DNA of 64,000 nt from Psococerastis gibbosa (GCA_963971405.1 OZ020485.1:39677469-39741468); one strand, 5' to 3'. Positions 52,545 to 62,759 are shown, counted from the first letter of the stretch. Notes: generated from the letters alone by a model not told the origin. Made by a program: numbers and translations.

Positions 52545-52612
52545 AAATCTGGACTTGGCGGCATTCGAACCCTTGTTTGATTAAAATAGTCTTAACCGCT
52601 GTTAGTTTAGTG
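52545..52612 (-). mobile_element. tRNA-derived SINE head
   Basis: On the minus strand AACAGCGGTTAAGACT resembles an A-box region and AAGGGTTCGAATGCCGCC a B box, about 30 nt apart, then AAGTCCAGATTTTTT. It directly follows the LINE tail, tail to tail. Confidence 0.55.
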
Positions 52613-53289
52613 TTACTGTTTGTTACTACTGTCAAGTAGCCTAATATTAGAGTTTGCCTAGTGACGTCATTCACCCCAACTGACTGGGGCTTCCACTTCA
52701 TGGAAGTTCCAATGTGATTTTATAGCTAAAGGAAAACAACCTTATTTCATTTATTGCCGGTAGTCACGTGATCCTGAAACCCAGGAAATTATAGAAATAG
52801 TTTTTCGGCAACGAGGTTTCCGTTTTATGGCCCTAAACATGAGAAATGGGACTTTTCGAGGGGAATCTATAACACTGTATTAGTTTTCCCCGCTCCCCCT
52901 TATTCTATTTTTGCTGGCATATCCCAAATAATTTCCTAAATTGTATTATGGATACTGCCTTTAAAGGCCGGCATCTTATGGCCTACGAACGTAACGCAAT
53001 CTGTCCGAAGAGCAGCTACAGTATGTAAGCAAGTAGACTAATGTTATGAAGTGGCCATGAAACGGAAATTACGAACAGTTCGTATTGGGACAAGCTTACA
53101 GAGTAGCAGACGCTTGTAAACAAGGCTTTCAGAGACAATTAGAGGGGGGGGGGGACTCACACAATCAACTTAAATCAAATGACGATAGTAGAGCTGTCAA
53201 ACATATCACATCCCTTAGAAGAAATGTGCCTCAGCATTTTGATATATGAAATGAATATAAGAAAGAAAAATGTCTTTTACATATGTGCG

Positions 53290-53392
53290 AATTATATTGT
53301 CTTTTTGTTCTACTGCTATGCCAACTCAGCGGATTTTGGGCTATAAAGACCTCTCTTACACTCAATGATGGTGTGTACCAGATTTTTCGTGT
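53290..53392 (-). mobile_element. SINE A fragment joined to a LINE scrap
   Basis: 53295-53365 is the inverse of the SINE 3' half (GTCTTTTTGTTCTACTGCTA, CTCTCTTACACTCAA). It runs straight into TGATGGTGTGTACCAGATTT, which matches the LINE sequence near 41440 (minus strand). Confidence 0.6.
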
Positions 53393-53469
53393 AATATAGA
53401 CGAGTACTGGATAAGTTGAATTAATATTGTCCCGTACAGTGACATTAATTTACTGCTCTTAGGTGTATT

Positions 53470-53700
53470 CTCTAGACTCGTATCTGTACTTGGTTAAGTC
53501 ATGCTTCCGCCTGTTACATTGCGTCAATGGTAAGCTCGTCTCAGTTTGCCCACTATCGCTAGCAGCCGGCCTGGGTTGACATCGAGGACTTATACCAGTT
53601 TGCCAATCGCCAACAATTCGTACGGAAACAATGTAAATAATGGTCGAAATCCATAGGGTCGTTGGCATTGGACAAGGGACCAATGGACCACTACTAGTTG
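53470..53700 (+). repeat. Dispersed repeat family K, copy 3
   Basis: CTCGTATCTGTACTTGGTTA, TTGACATCGAGGACTTATAC, CCAGTTTGCCAATCGCC and GGTCGTTGGCATTGGACAAG are colinear with 33920-34140 and the inverse of 48455-48866. The minus-strand frame 53459-53683 is not conserved in the other copies. Confidence 0.75.
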
Positions 53701-53722
53701 GGCTAGGGTTATAAAATGTCCT

Positions 53723-53935
53723 TCAGGACATGTAGCGTAGTGGTATGGACTCTGACTTTCACCCGAAAGGTTGTTGGTTCGAGTCTCACACTGGCTACAT
53801 TTTCCGGCTATGCTTCGGAGGGCATGTAAAGCAGGCGTCCCGGGCCTTCCTAGTTGAGTGTAAGAGAGGGCTTTATAGCCCTAACTCCGCTAGGTTGGCA
53901 TAGTAATAGAAACAATAAAAAGTCCTTATTTAAAT
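53723..53935 (+). mobile_element. SINE family A, best copy, with A and B boxes
   Basis: This is the reference copy for the family. It has a tRNA-like head with A box TAGCGTAGTGG (53733-53743) and B box GGTTCGAGTC (53776-53785), 33 nt between them, consistent with an internal RNA polymerase III promoter. The body follows (CTACATTTTCCGGCTATGC, GGAGGGCATGTAAAGCAGG, CTTCCTAGTTGAGTGTAAG, CTCCGCTAGGTTGG) and then AGTCCTTATTT. It encodes no protein and would need a partner LINE for mobility. Confidence 0.9.
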
Positions 53936-54454
53936 AGTCGACACTAGGAGATTTCTTCTGGAGGCGATTTCTCCGCTGTTTTATAACATGTCGTAATTTA
54001 TCAAAACATGCGCAATCAGTTGCAATTTCCGATGTAGAGGTTCCCTGTCCATCATTAGCTTGGCTACCCAATAAATGATGAAACGCGGGATTTTGTTTGA
54101 GAATCGAGTTGTGTAGGCAATATTATTGGATTACTGCCAACGGATGTGATTATTATCGTCGCTTTCATCGTCTCTGGTCCCACGTCTGTTATACCTGGAC
54201 TCTTTTACCTTTTGTTAAATTGGATAGTATCTGTCGGCGATTATGTGGTTACATTTTGAACACAAAAACCTACAATATCTTGAGATCTTAAAATGGTTGC
54301 GGTGATGTATCTAATTTCAGTTTTTGAGATACCTCTAGCGGCCACCAATGATTTCATAAGTACCTGTGTTTGCATTACAATTTATTTGGTGTAGGTAGTG
54401 GGCCTAATAATAACGCAAGTAGTTTTTGGCTTCCTTCAACGTACGCAGTGTGCG
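53936..54454 (-). other. Single-copy stretch with a weak exon-like frame
   Basis: The minus-strand frame 53850-54071 contains GSQANDGQGTSTSEIATDC, FDKLRHVIKQRRNRLQKK and SPSVDYLN before running into the SINE. The amino-acid mix looks protein-like, but there is no domain and no clear splice pair. It could be a scrap of a transposon or host exon; I do not call it. Confidence 0.25.
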
Positions 54455-55054
54455 TTTAGTATTAACCTATTCCTGGGGTTAAAAATGTAAACAAACCTAT
54501 TTTGAATAGTACTTTCCATTGTAAAATGATCTTGTCTTGCAGTTTTAATCCCATGTTAAGATTAAAAATACTCGCCACTGCTCCATCAGCTGAGGTAGTA
54601 TATTGTTTTTCAAATTCATCCCAAAAGCTGCTGTACCACATTAATGTAAAAGTTATTAATATGCGGTAAAACTGGAGTCCTATGCAATCAGGATCTGTAT
54701 TTGTATAAAGTTTTTTTTTCTTCTAAATTTACGAATGCTGCGAATATCTTCGTCTTCTGGACTACTTCTCAGGCTCTTGCGGCATATTTGGTGGGGTGGG
54801 ACTCTGTGCCTGCAATAGTTCTGTCACCTTTACTTACTTAAGTCATTGTTTTCTTTACAAAAAACACTCGCCCTAACCTCAAACGCAATGAGATCGTTAA
54901 ACTTTCCCAACTTTCCTCGTCTTTAGTGGCTGTTACAAATCTTTTAATGTACAGTAGGTGTTTTAGCTTAAAATATTCAGTTCCAAACATTATTGCATTA
55001 ATTTTATACTAATTGTCATTGTAATCTTTTATCACTTTGGATGTAGTATTCGAC

Positions 55055-55570
55055 AACTCTTCTTTTGAGCCTTCAGCTTCTTTTTCTTCTTTCCCAATCC
55101 TCTTCCCTCTTAGTGCCGCATGCACAGCGTGACCCCGGACCCATTCATTTCATGTACCCGACCCAGTCTGACGCTAACGTTGTTTTTCCTCTTGCTCCGG
55201 CAAGTTATTTAATTCTTTTCTCGAGGGTTGTCCTCTTCTACCTTTTGGCCTTGCTTCCGCCAACCTCCGGATTCTCATCCATCATTGCAGCTGCTTCTTT
55301 TGAGTCTTCAGCTTCTTCTTCTTCTTTTTCTTCTTCCCCAATCCTCTTCCCTCTTAGTGCCGCATGCGCAGCGTGACCTCCGACCCATTCATTTCATGTA
55401 CTCGAACCAGTCGGACGCTAACGTTGTTTTTCCTCTTGCTCCGGTAAGTTGTTCAATTCTCTCCTCGAGGGTTGTCCTCTTCAACCTTGTGGCCTTGCTT
55501 CCGCCAACCTCCGGGTTCTCATCCATCATTGCAGCTGCTTCTTTTGAGTGTTTTGCAAATTGCCTAAATC
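55055..55570 (-). mobile_element. LINE tail duplicated in tandem (about 257-bp unit)
   Basis: The two units (about 55055-55310 and 55311-55567) share TCAGCTTCTT, CCTCTTAGTGCCGCATGC, CATTCATTTCATGTAC and CTCGAGGGTTGTCCTCTTC. On the minus strand each reads MMDENPEVGGSKAxRxKRTT, LEERIEQLTGARGKTTLAS, DWFEYMK, then stops; a +1 shift continues VGGHAAHAALRGKRIG. A related tail is at 34785-35080. It is a LINE-derived segment, and the 91-codon frame at 55389-55664 is part of it. Confidence 0.7.
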
Positions 55571-56205
55571 GTGACGTGTAGATGGAAGGGGAGGGGGTTA
55601 TTGACCTAGCAAAGTATGGACACTGACCTCGTGGCTTGCGAGGGTCATGCTGACTCTGCAGCATGACTCTGGAAACTCCAGACCACCAGTCACTACTTCA
55701 CGGAAGGCGGTGCATAGTTTAGCAAATAATCATGCAATAACGTAGCTCCGCCGGTTTTGTACTTGTGTTGGTGATGCACGCTCTTATTGATACTAGAAAC
55801 ACCAATGAGGTTCTGTAGGGATAGTTTTGGTCACTAGGTTCACTGACGACATACCGATATCCATATTATCCAAATTGGCCGCCGTTTGCATGTGAAAACT
55901 AAGCTCTTAGCATCTAATTAATTCTTTTTATATTTTTTATAATATTTTTACTATGCCTGGACCTTATTTCGCTGCATATAATTTAATATATATATATTCT
56001 CCATGATTTATAGAAAAATATCACTTAAAAATAATACATAAATAAAATAATTTTAAAATATCATTGAGGCTTATGGAAAAATCAACGCTTTGATATCATT
56101 GCAACTGGCGCTGCCATCTACTAAATGACGTCACAAATGAATCTCATTTTGGACATGTGACATGAATTGAAATGGGTTAGAAGCCATAGTAGGCCCGCTG
56201 AGATT

Positions 56206-56262
56206 AAAAATGTAAACAAGATAACAATGGGTTATTCAAAATTCTCTTGTTTACATTTTTTT
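56206..56262. repeat. Short perfect inverted repeat
   Basis: AAAAATGTAAACAAGA and TCTTGTTTACATTTTT are inverted 16-mers around a loop of about 22 bp, at the right end of the tentative TIR element. Confidence 0.7.
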
Positions 56263-56310
56263 ACCCCAAGAATACTAAACGGTATTGTAGGCTGTCAGTA
56301 AGACCTGCAG

Positions 56311-56805
56311 CCTGATCATGGCGATTATAATACCGGGGGTAATATAATGCCATGTCACGTGATGGTGTTAATTCAATCGTTTAAAATAAATGAACAGCAA
56401 ATTTCAGAATTTTTTAAATTGTGATGTTGGCAATACTGAAGAACTGAACTGACGCGACGCTGCCTTAGCAAATATAAATAACAAATATAAACACATATCG
56501 CCCTAGAAATAATTAAGTTTTAATTTTGAATTATTATATTAAGGATTATAAATAATTTGTCTAAATCTAAGGCAGAAACAATTAAGAAACTCACCAAAAA
56601 TATAGCTGATGATCATTCAATTGTTTAAATAGACACAATTTGAATTTTCCACGCTTAGCACTCTTGCGACGATTACCAACATCAAAAATTAAAAAATTCT
56701 AAAATATGCTGTTCATTTATTTTAAACAATTGAATTAATACCAGCATCATGTGACATGGAATTATATAAACCCGGTATTAAAATCACCATGATCAGGCTG
56801 CTGTT
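56311..56805. mobile_element. Palindromic element, about 130-bp inverted arms
   Basis: The left end GCAGCCTGATCATGGCGATT pairs with AATCACCATGATCAGGCTGC or near match on the right; both arms continue through CATGTCACGTGATGGTGTTA, TTCAATCGTTTAAAATAAATG and AACAGCA against their inverses. The loop of about 230 bp has no coding frame. It looks like a non-autonomous DNA transposon; no duplication could be fixed. Confidence 0.75.
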
Positions 56806-56859
56806 TGGGGGTGTTTTTCTAGGTAGTTGCTTTAATTGCTTGTGTCATATTATTATTAT

Positions 56860-56973
56860 TATTCAATAAGCGCTAGCTTGGGGATGCGGGATGGTATTAT
56901 TATGTATTGTATTTTTGTAATATATGCTCCATGTCCAGGGAATACTGGACATGGAAAAGAAAGAAAGAAGAAG

Positions 56974-57017
<44 letters not shown>

Positions 57018-57018
57018 C
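56860..57018 (+). mobile_element. Retroposon 3' end, family J, with GAAA and ATT tails
   Basis: AATAAGCGCTAGCTTGGGGA, TATTATGTATTGTATTTTTG and GCTCCATGTCCAGGGAATAC lead to GAAAAGAAAGAAAG and a run of about 14 ATT units. The frames at 56836-57203 pass through the ATT run and are not genes. Confidence 0.75.
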
Positions 57019-57139
57019 AACTAACAACATACTTAATAAAAAATAAAATTATACATAGCAGACAATATGGTTTTCAGAAAGCGAAAAGTGCTGAACAATG
57101 CCTTGGAGATTTTTGTGATTATTGCAATCAATCTACAGC

Positions 57140-57278
57140 GTTTACTGTGCGAGCCCCCGACAAGTTGATTAACTTGGGGGCCCACAGGTTATTTGTATTA
57201 TAAGGGTATAATTGTTAATTTATAAATATATTCCTTCGGCGCAGGGGAGTACCGGCCGCAGAAGAAGTAAAAGAAGAA
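57140..57278 (+). mobile_element. Retroposon 3' end with GAA-type tail
   Basis: GTGCGAGCCCCCGACAAGTT, AACTTGGGGGCCCACAGG, TTCCTTCGGCGCAGGGGAG and TACCGGCCGCAGAAGAAG match, in inverse, 29848-30000. Confidence 0.7.
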
Positions 57279-57904
57279 AAAAAATTGAATTCTAAACTAC
57301 TGAACTGAATTATATAGGGGGCCCTTCAAGTTCATTCCATGACAATTTGGTTCACTGCGTAAATTTGGAGGAACCCCCCCCCCCCCCCTAAAATTCCATT
57401 CAATTTTGGGACCAAAGTAAAGGTGGAATTGAAAGCTGTGGCGATTGAAACTGGAAACTCGTGCACAACAGGGATTACCTTAATCTCAATGACGGGTTTT
57501 GCAGATTTAGGAGAAAACTTTGGGAACATTCCGTACATCCTGTCAGCAATAAGCCTACACCGAGGTCAACTGTTGCTGTTTTTAATACGATGTACCTTGC
57601 GATAGGGTTCTTTGACCTACCACCCCAGTGATACAGGTCTCTTTGATTACCCCAGTGATACAAGTCTCTTTGAGTACTTAGTACTGGGGTAGATTTTGTA
57701 AACTGCACAAGAAAAACTGTAATATACTATTTACTTACTTACTTACTTACCTGACACCTGTGATTCCATAATTTTCTTGATAGTATGAAAGAACCGTTAC
57801 GAGTGAACCCGTACATGTTCATATTCATCAATTAGTATAAGTACCGAGATAGATAATAAATAAATAATAATAATATATATAACAAATAATAATAGTAATA
57901 TATA

Positions 57905-58139
57905 ACAAAGGCTTCTCCCCTGTGTGTGTTCTAATATGGTCCTGTAAGTTTCTTTTGACATAGAAAAGCAATGTAAACAGATGTCACACTGATAAGGTTT
58001 CTCCCCCGTATGAGTTCTATAATGATTGTCCAATGTTTTCATTTGCGCGTAATGTTTGAGACATAGATGACACTGGAACGGTTTCTCTCCCGTGTGGATT
58101 CTTATGTGACTCTTCAATTGATTCGGTTCAGTGAAGCTT
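57905..58139 (-). pseudogene. C2H2 zinc-finger exon with a one-base frameshift
   Basis: On the minus strand a likely acceptor (TGCTTTAG at 58147-58140) precedes SFTEPNQLKSHIRIHTGEKP, the second half of one finger. A full C2H2 finger follows, CHLCLKHYAQMKTLDNHYRTH, with canonical linkers TGEKPFQ and TGEKPYQ. The third finger begins CDIC; the frame is then lost at a run of four T (57964-57967 as A on +). Dropping one T gives a perfect C-x2-C-x12-H-x3-H finger and another TGEKP. So either the gene is a relic or the run is miscounted. TGEKP-linked arrays are sequence-specific DNA-binding nuclear proteins; a name cannot be given. Beyond 57905 the sequence is low-complexity. Confidence 0.7.
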
Positions 58140-58627
58140 CTAAAGCAGTGTATAATGTGAATCACAGTTGTCAAAACAATCTAAAACGATCACATTTACA
58201 ATATACACCAGGGTTCTTTCAGTACACATATGCATATTTAAGTTTAAATAACAGCAGAAAGCATGAGTATGAAGTTCCTCACTCTGTTGCCATTTCCACA
58301 TAAAAACAGTCACCCGATCTGTCAGACTGTAAGTTTTAGACTATTAATGGCATACCTTTTAGTTCAAAATACCTGATTTTTATTTCACTGCGAACAATGG
58401 AAATGATGAGACCAATTACGGTGCTTTTGTGCCAGCCTCATGGAAGAAATTATTAACTCCCCTAATGTAATTATCATTCCCTCTTGTCTCTTTCTGATCT
58501 TTGAGCGGGTAAGCCCCATCCCGTCCCCTCTTGCTCCATAAGTACAAGTATTCCGGTTAAATTTGCTCATTCTTTTCAAAGCACTTTGTGAAATATTTAA
58601 TTTTTGGTTTCCAATTTATACGTAGTA

Positions 58628-59433
58628 TAAGGAAAGCTTTGTGATGGTCGAAATTTTCGATTCCGAGATTTCAACGGATTTACACGTTTTGAGGTCCCAG
58701 GAACCAAAAAAAGTGGTTTTTACGAAAAGTCTGTCTGTCTGTCTGTTCATCGATTTCCGGGCAAACCACTCGGTCGCTTTTGATGAAATTTAGCATGTAG
58801 GTTCACAAACATCATGCCTCGGAACTATTTTTTATTATTTTGGGCTAACTCAATTTGAGGGGGGGGGGGGTTTAATCTCAAAAAATTCCAAAAAAAACGT
58901 CTAAAAAATTATTTCTCAAAAACGGCTCCAACTATTTCTTTTAAATTCACACAGATTGTAGCCGTTATTAATGTTAATAAAATGCGGGGGTCGCCTGCCC
59001 CTTGATTGTTTGCTTCTGAGGGTAAAAAAATAAAAATAACTAAATTTTAATGAGAAATGACTAAAAAATTATTTTTCTGCGTAACCTTTCGATCGGTGAT
59101 TTTTACCTTCAGGCATGTTTTAGGTGTTAAATTGAGTAACGAAACCGGACAGGTTTTAAATTTTTTTTTTTTTTTTTTTTTTAAATGATAGAAAATTCAC
59201 GGTCAAATACATTGCGTGCCCTGCCATTATTACTGTGTGGTAATGTGTTGGTCTGACCTATCTAGAATTTTCCTCACCTCCAGTGACGTCAGGTGGACAA
59301 CCACCCCCCCCCCCCTCCGAGATATCAGAAAATTAACCATAGGAAAATTATTTACCACAAAATTACTCATTTTCACTATCTACTAATTGATAAATTGGAA
59401 AGCATGTTCGAGTAAACTCGGACCGGTTCTTTG
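58628..59433 (+). repeat. About 800-bp dispersed repeat R, copy 2
   Basis: It is colinear with 27075-27803 from CTGTCTGTCTGTCTGTTCAT to AAACTCGGACCGGTTCTT, and extends about 100 bp further 5' (GAAAGCTTTGTGATGGTCGA, TTTGAGGTCCCAGGAACC). It holds a G run, a T run and no long frame. The shared abrupt 3' boundary suggests a defined element. Confidence 0.8.
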
Positions 59434-59446
59434 ATGTATGATGGTG

Positions 59447-59522
59447 AGGTCAGGGGTAGTTGGTAGACAACTAGACTATGAAACGGAAGGCTGGGGTTCG
59501 AACGCACTCAGCATATAAGAAA
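59447..59522 (+). mobile_element. tRNA-like SINE head
   Basis: GGGGTAGTTGGTAGACAAC (A-box-like) and GGGGTTCGAACGC (B box GGTTCGAAC) are about 30 nt apart. The structure does not close as a cloverleaf. It begins just after the end of repeat R. Confidence 0.55.
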
Positions 59523-59560
59523 AACATTTCTCCGCCGAACCCTAATGGTACCTTTATTGA

Positions 59561-59850
59561 TAAGGGAAGAACGCGACTGCCAGACATGTTGCTGACCACA
59601 ACATAACAAATATACTACGAATAGGCCATACAAGGTTGACCCATGGCCATCTGATGTGCGTCGAATCAGCTCCTCTTTGTGGTCATTGTAACACCAGTCT
59701 CACAATTGAACACCTACTTCTGAACTGAATTAATCAATTCAAGCAAACCCTACCACCAGCTCACACTCTACCCTATCTTCTCGGCAATAGCACTGTCGTC
59801 AACTCCACAATTCAATTTTTTAAAGGTTTTAACCTTCATATACAAGTGTA
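59561..59850 (+). mobile_element. Non-LTR retrotransposon C-terminus, one internal stop
   Basis: The + frame reads ARHVADHNITNILRIGHTRL, THGHLMCVESAPLCGHCNTS, LTIEHLLLN, then TGA in place of a residue where the family has Cys, then INQFKQTLPPAHTLPYLLG and a stop at 59848. RIGHTRLTHGxLM...P.CxxCxxxLTxEHLLxxC is the hallmark end of I/Jockey-type LINEs with an RNase H domain. Only the C-terminal 95 or so codons remain, and the cysteine of the final knuckle is lost to the stop. Confidence 0.85.
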
Positions 59851-59944
59851 ACTTTTAATCAGACATCCGGGTCAATTACCTCAAACACAGACCATAACAT
59901 AGTATCCGAGACAGTCCCTGGGCTACCTCGCTCTCCAGTCTTTC

Positions 59945-60085
59945 ATCTTCTGGCTCTACAGCCCTTGATGGGCTTGGCCTGCAAGATAACAGTCCTCCAT
60001 TCATCTCGGGTTTGTACAACGCTCCACCATCTACGGACTCCCAACTCGCGAAGGTTAGTTTCCTACTCATCCTTCCAGCGTTGTC
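59945..60085 (-). mobile_element. Non-LTR retrotransposon tail, degraded
   Basis: TTCTGGCTCTACAGCCCTTG, CCTCCATTCATCTCGG and AACGCTCCACCATCTACGGA are the near inverse-coded match of 16322-16425. The frame is broken by small deletions. Confidence 0.7.
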
Positions 60086-60089
60086 AAGG

Positions 60090-61335
60090 GCACTCCTAAA
60101 AACCGGCACCACCCATCAGAAATTCCCACGTAACTGCACAAATATCCGCTAGGATCCCGCGCCTTAAAAAATAAAAGAAAACGTAACAAATGGCGCGGTA
60201 GTCACGAGAGAGGACTCCCTACCGGTCCTGAGGCCCAGACCTTGATAGGGTTACCGTGCCACGGCCTTTCTATAGATTGCATTTTATTAAGAGATTTTAT
60301 GTAAATGCGATGATCTTCGGGATTCGCGGTGATTACTAGCAGTGATGCAATGCAATAGGTGAATGCGCTCATCGCGTCATGGCTATTACGGTAAGATCCT
60401 GTCCCAACTTGCATCCAGGGTCGTTCAGTCAGATAACGCCTGTGAGGCTTGTAAGGTAGCCAACTTTTTTATGAAAATGGTAAGTTTTTATTGTTAATCA
60501 GAACGCAATTATGCGCAGGGCCGTGCGGTCTTAGGCGGTGGTGAGGCGACCGCCTCCAAAAGCGCCTCAAGACACCCTAAGGTTTTACTGTGTTTATTCT
60601 TGGCAGTGAAAACGAAAAACTACTAAAAAAAAATCCGGCGACAGAAGTTGAACGAATGTGACGAATTGACGATTTTATTTTATACTTTCTTGTCGATTAC
60701 TTAACTTGATTGTATAATTCAACAGAAATATTTATAATATTAAATATTTATTAATTTATTTAACGTCTGACTGTACTGTATTTATACTGTGAAATGCAGT
60801 GAAAACGAAATGGTCGTGTATGTATGATTGCTCTGATGAAAAATTCATAAAAAAATGCAAGTTTCGCAGGAATTTTTCATTTTCTCATCTGAAATGGTAG
60901 TACTTCAGAGAAACCCGATAAAGTGCATTAAGGAAGCAGCATTTATACAATACTCCTAATAAATCAATTGGAGAAATAGACAGCTTTTGGGAAAAGTTAA
61001 TTTTTTATATGACCACTCTGGGCAACCTCGTTGTCCAGTGAGCTCCCGATAGCAGTCTTTTGCCAGATTGGATTAGGCTGTATACCCTTAAGCAAAAAAA
61101 AAAAAAAAAAATCTGACCACTCATATCATAGCGGCTGTGAGACGAGAAATTAATTAATTTCGTCAAAAATACACAATTCCTTGTTTACAAATATATTTTA
61201 AAATCTATCACTTAGTAGCATGTACCCTAAGCAACTTAATTTTGTAATAAAATAATAATAATAATAATAGCTTCTTTATTGAAAAAAAAATGTTGATACA
61301 GCAGCTAAAGGCCCCTCTCTTATTACACCTAACTG
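60090..61335. other. No gene recognised
   Basis: The segment 60180-60420 is moderately GC-rich, with only a 70-codon minus frame. The rest is AT-rich; 61250-61330 looks like a retroposon tail (AATAATAATAATAGCTTCTT). Confidence 0.35.
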
Positions 61336-61337
61336 CA

Positions 61338-61516
61338 TGGCCGTGCTCAGGTTTTGATTTCGGGGGGGGGGGGGGGGATCCAACCATTTTTTTAAACGTA
61401 ATTTATTAATGAATTAATGGATAAATTCTTCAAACCATACAGGTTAACATACAAAAATTTATTTCGGGGGGGGGGGGGTCCGGACCCAATGGACCACCCC
61501 CCTGGGCACGGCCATG
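61338..61516. mobile_element. Poly-G/poly-C DNA element, family E, copy 3
   Basis: The left end CATGGCCGTGCTCAGG and right end (complement CATGGCCGTGCCCAGG) are 16-bp inverted repeats with one mismatch. The interior ACGTAATTTATTAATGAATT and two G runs match 20452 and 26718. The flanking 8-mers agree poorly, so duplication length is not established. Confidence 0.75.
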
Positions 61517-61791
61517 TCTAAAACTGTACTTATCAATGATAGTTTAATTAATTGAAATATTTGTAAACTATAGGTTCATTCATACCGAATATCTTTCATA
61601 CCTTCTATTGAAAATAACAGCCACACTAATTCAAATTCGCTACCATCCACGTTCATAATAATATGGAAACCAGGGTAAAAATAGCAGCGCCTTAGCCAAA
61701 ATATACAATTGCTAAGCACAAACACCACCATTTTATTATAAGAAATATTTTGTTAGACCGGGTGAGAGGATATTAGTTAGTAAGCTCGGGA

Positions 61792-61921
61792 CTGGGGAGC
61801 TCGTAGCAGAAACGTCAGTTTGGGGGAAACGGCTTAAAAGCGCTTAAACTTCCATTTCGCTTAATAGACATTCTCTCCCAATTGGGGGTTTAAATTTTTG
61901 TTTCCAGTCAACCGTTTCTGC
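61792..61921 (+). ncRNA. Hammerhead-like core inside a short inverted repeat
   Basis: CTGGGGA-GCT-CGT-AGC-A-GAAA-CGTC (61792-61817) follows the CUGANGA, stem, GAAA layout with A6 changed to G and one extra base. The inverse CGTTTCTGCT at 61912 pairs with AGCAGAAACG at 61805. This is the weakest of the set and may be chance. Confidence 0.25.
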
Positions 61922-62212
61922 TGTACTCATGTGCGGCGACGATAAACTGTTCTCATTTTATAAATTGGCTGTATCGTTTAGATGCTTGAATATTTAAAAC
62001 GATAGGCTCATTTTTACATCGACAGTTGTAAGGAAGTCTATAATGTCTCAAATGGGGCAATGCATGTATTTTGATTTAGTGCACCGGGCTTTGAAGATAC
62101 ATGAAATTGAATGTCAATTTGTCATTTGTTGCGTGTACTGTATGTACTGTTTCTATATTAATAATGAGACTTCCCTCCTAATTACCTATAGAAAGAACGG
62201 GTTGGTAGGTAC

Positions 62213-62374
62213 TAGGGCCGTAGTCAGAGGGAGTCCAGGTGGTCCGGACCCCCCCCCCCCCCCCCCGAAATATTTGCAGCTTACACTAGATAGCATGGTA
62301 TTTTAAATATATTAATTTTTGGAGGTTACGTTAGACGGACCCCCCCACCCGAAAAAAAAGTCTGGCTACGGCCT
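62213..62374. mobile_element. hAT-like MITE (AAGGCCGTAG family)
   Basis: The left end TAGGGCCGTAGTCAGAG and right end (complement CAAGGCCGTAGCCAGAC) are inverted relatives, flanked by GTAGGTAC and CTGGGTAC (6 of 8). It contains GGTCCGGACC and a C run, as at 20757 and 5485. Confidence 0.65.
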
Positions 62375-62523
62375 TGCTGGGTACCTTGAATAGGAATGCA
62401 CCCATTTATAAAGTATTTTTTGGTACAACTCTGTTATTAAACGGAATAACACGAACCGAATAAACGAAGAAGCAGGCTATCACGTGAACGGAAGCTGCGC
62501 TTCAAGATGATTCAGGTACGCAC

Positions 62524-62678
62524 CCGCAGGCACCGGCATGGCCATTTTCGTAGTCCACTTTTGCTGTGACCTTGAGAACGAGTCCTATATTTGGCCGTTC
62601 ATCACTGTAAACCTGTTCGGAATCGACCGGTCGCGGAGGTGTGTCGGAAACACAGACTTTTGGGCCGGAGCCTTGGAG
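62524..62678 (-). CDS. Possible internal exon, unknown protein
   Basis: The minus-strand frame (62502-62753) contains LQGSGPKVCVSDTPPRPVD, SEQVYSDERPNIGLVLKV and TAKVDYENGHAGACG, which reads as ordinary protein. A donor-like CTGCGG|GTGCGTAC closes it at 62524; the proposed acceptor (TTGAAG at 62679) is only moderate, with a weak pyrimidine tract. GC content is above the local background. I recognise no family. It is on the same strand as the zinc-finger exon 4.4 kb away, but nothing links them. Confidence 0.3.
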
Positions 62679-62759
62679 CTTCAAGATTTGTAATTGCACA
62701 GTTAGGTGTGGCAGGATGTCGGGTCTTTGAATTTTACGACTGTAATATACCATCTTGTT

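Larger units (their letters stand above)
54455..56281. mobile_element. Possible 1.8-kb TIR element (tentative)
   Basis: The left end CGTTTAGTATTAACCTATTC and TGGGGTTAAAAATGTAAAC is matched in inverse on the right by GTTTACATTTTTTTACCCCA and AGAATACTAAACG (56247-56281). A third end of this type is at 63212-63245. The interior holds a LINE tandem duplication and no transposase. No target duplication could be read, so pairing of these two ends may be coincidental. Confidence 0.3.

Noticed and set aside
52255-52701. 148-codon minus-strand frame
   Set aside because: It is antisense to the intact LINE tail RIRWLGHVERIPDN on the + strand.
59447-59522. tRNA gene on the + strand
   Set aside because: B box is good, but the arms do not pair and no acceptor stem closes.
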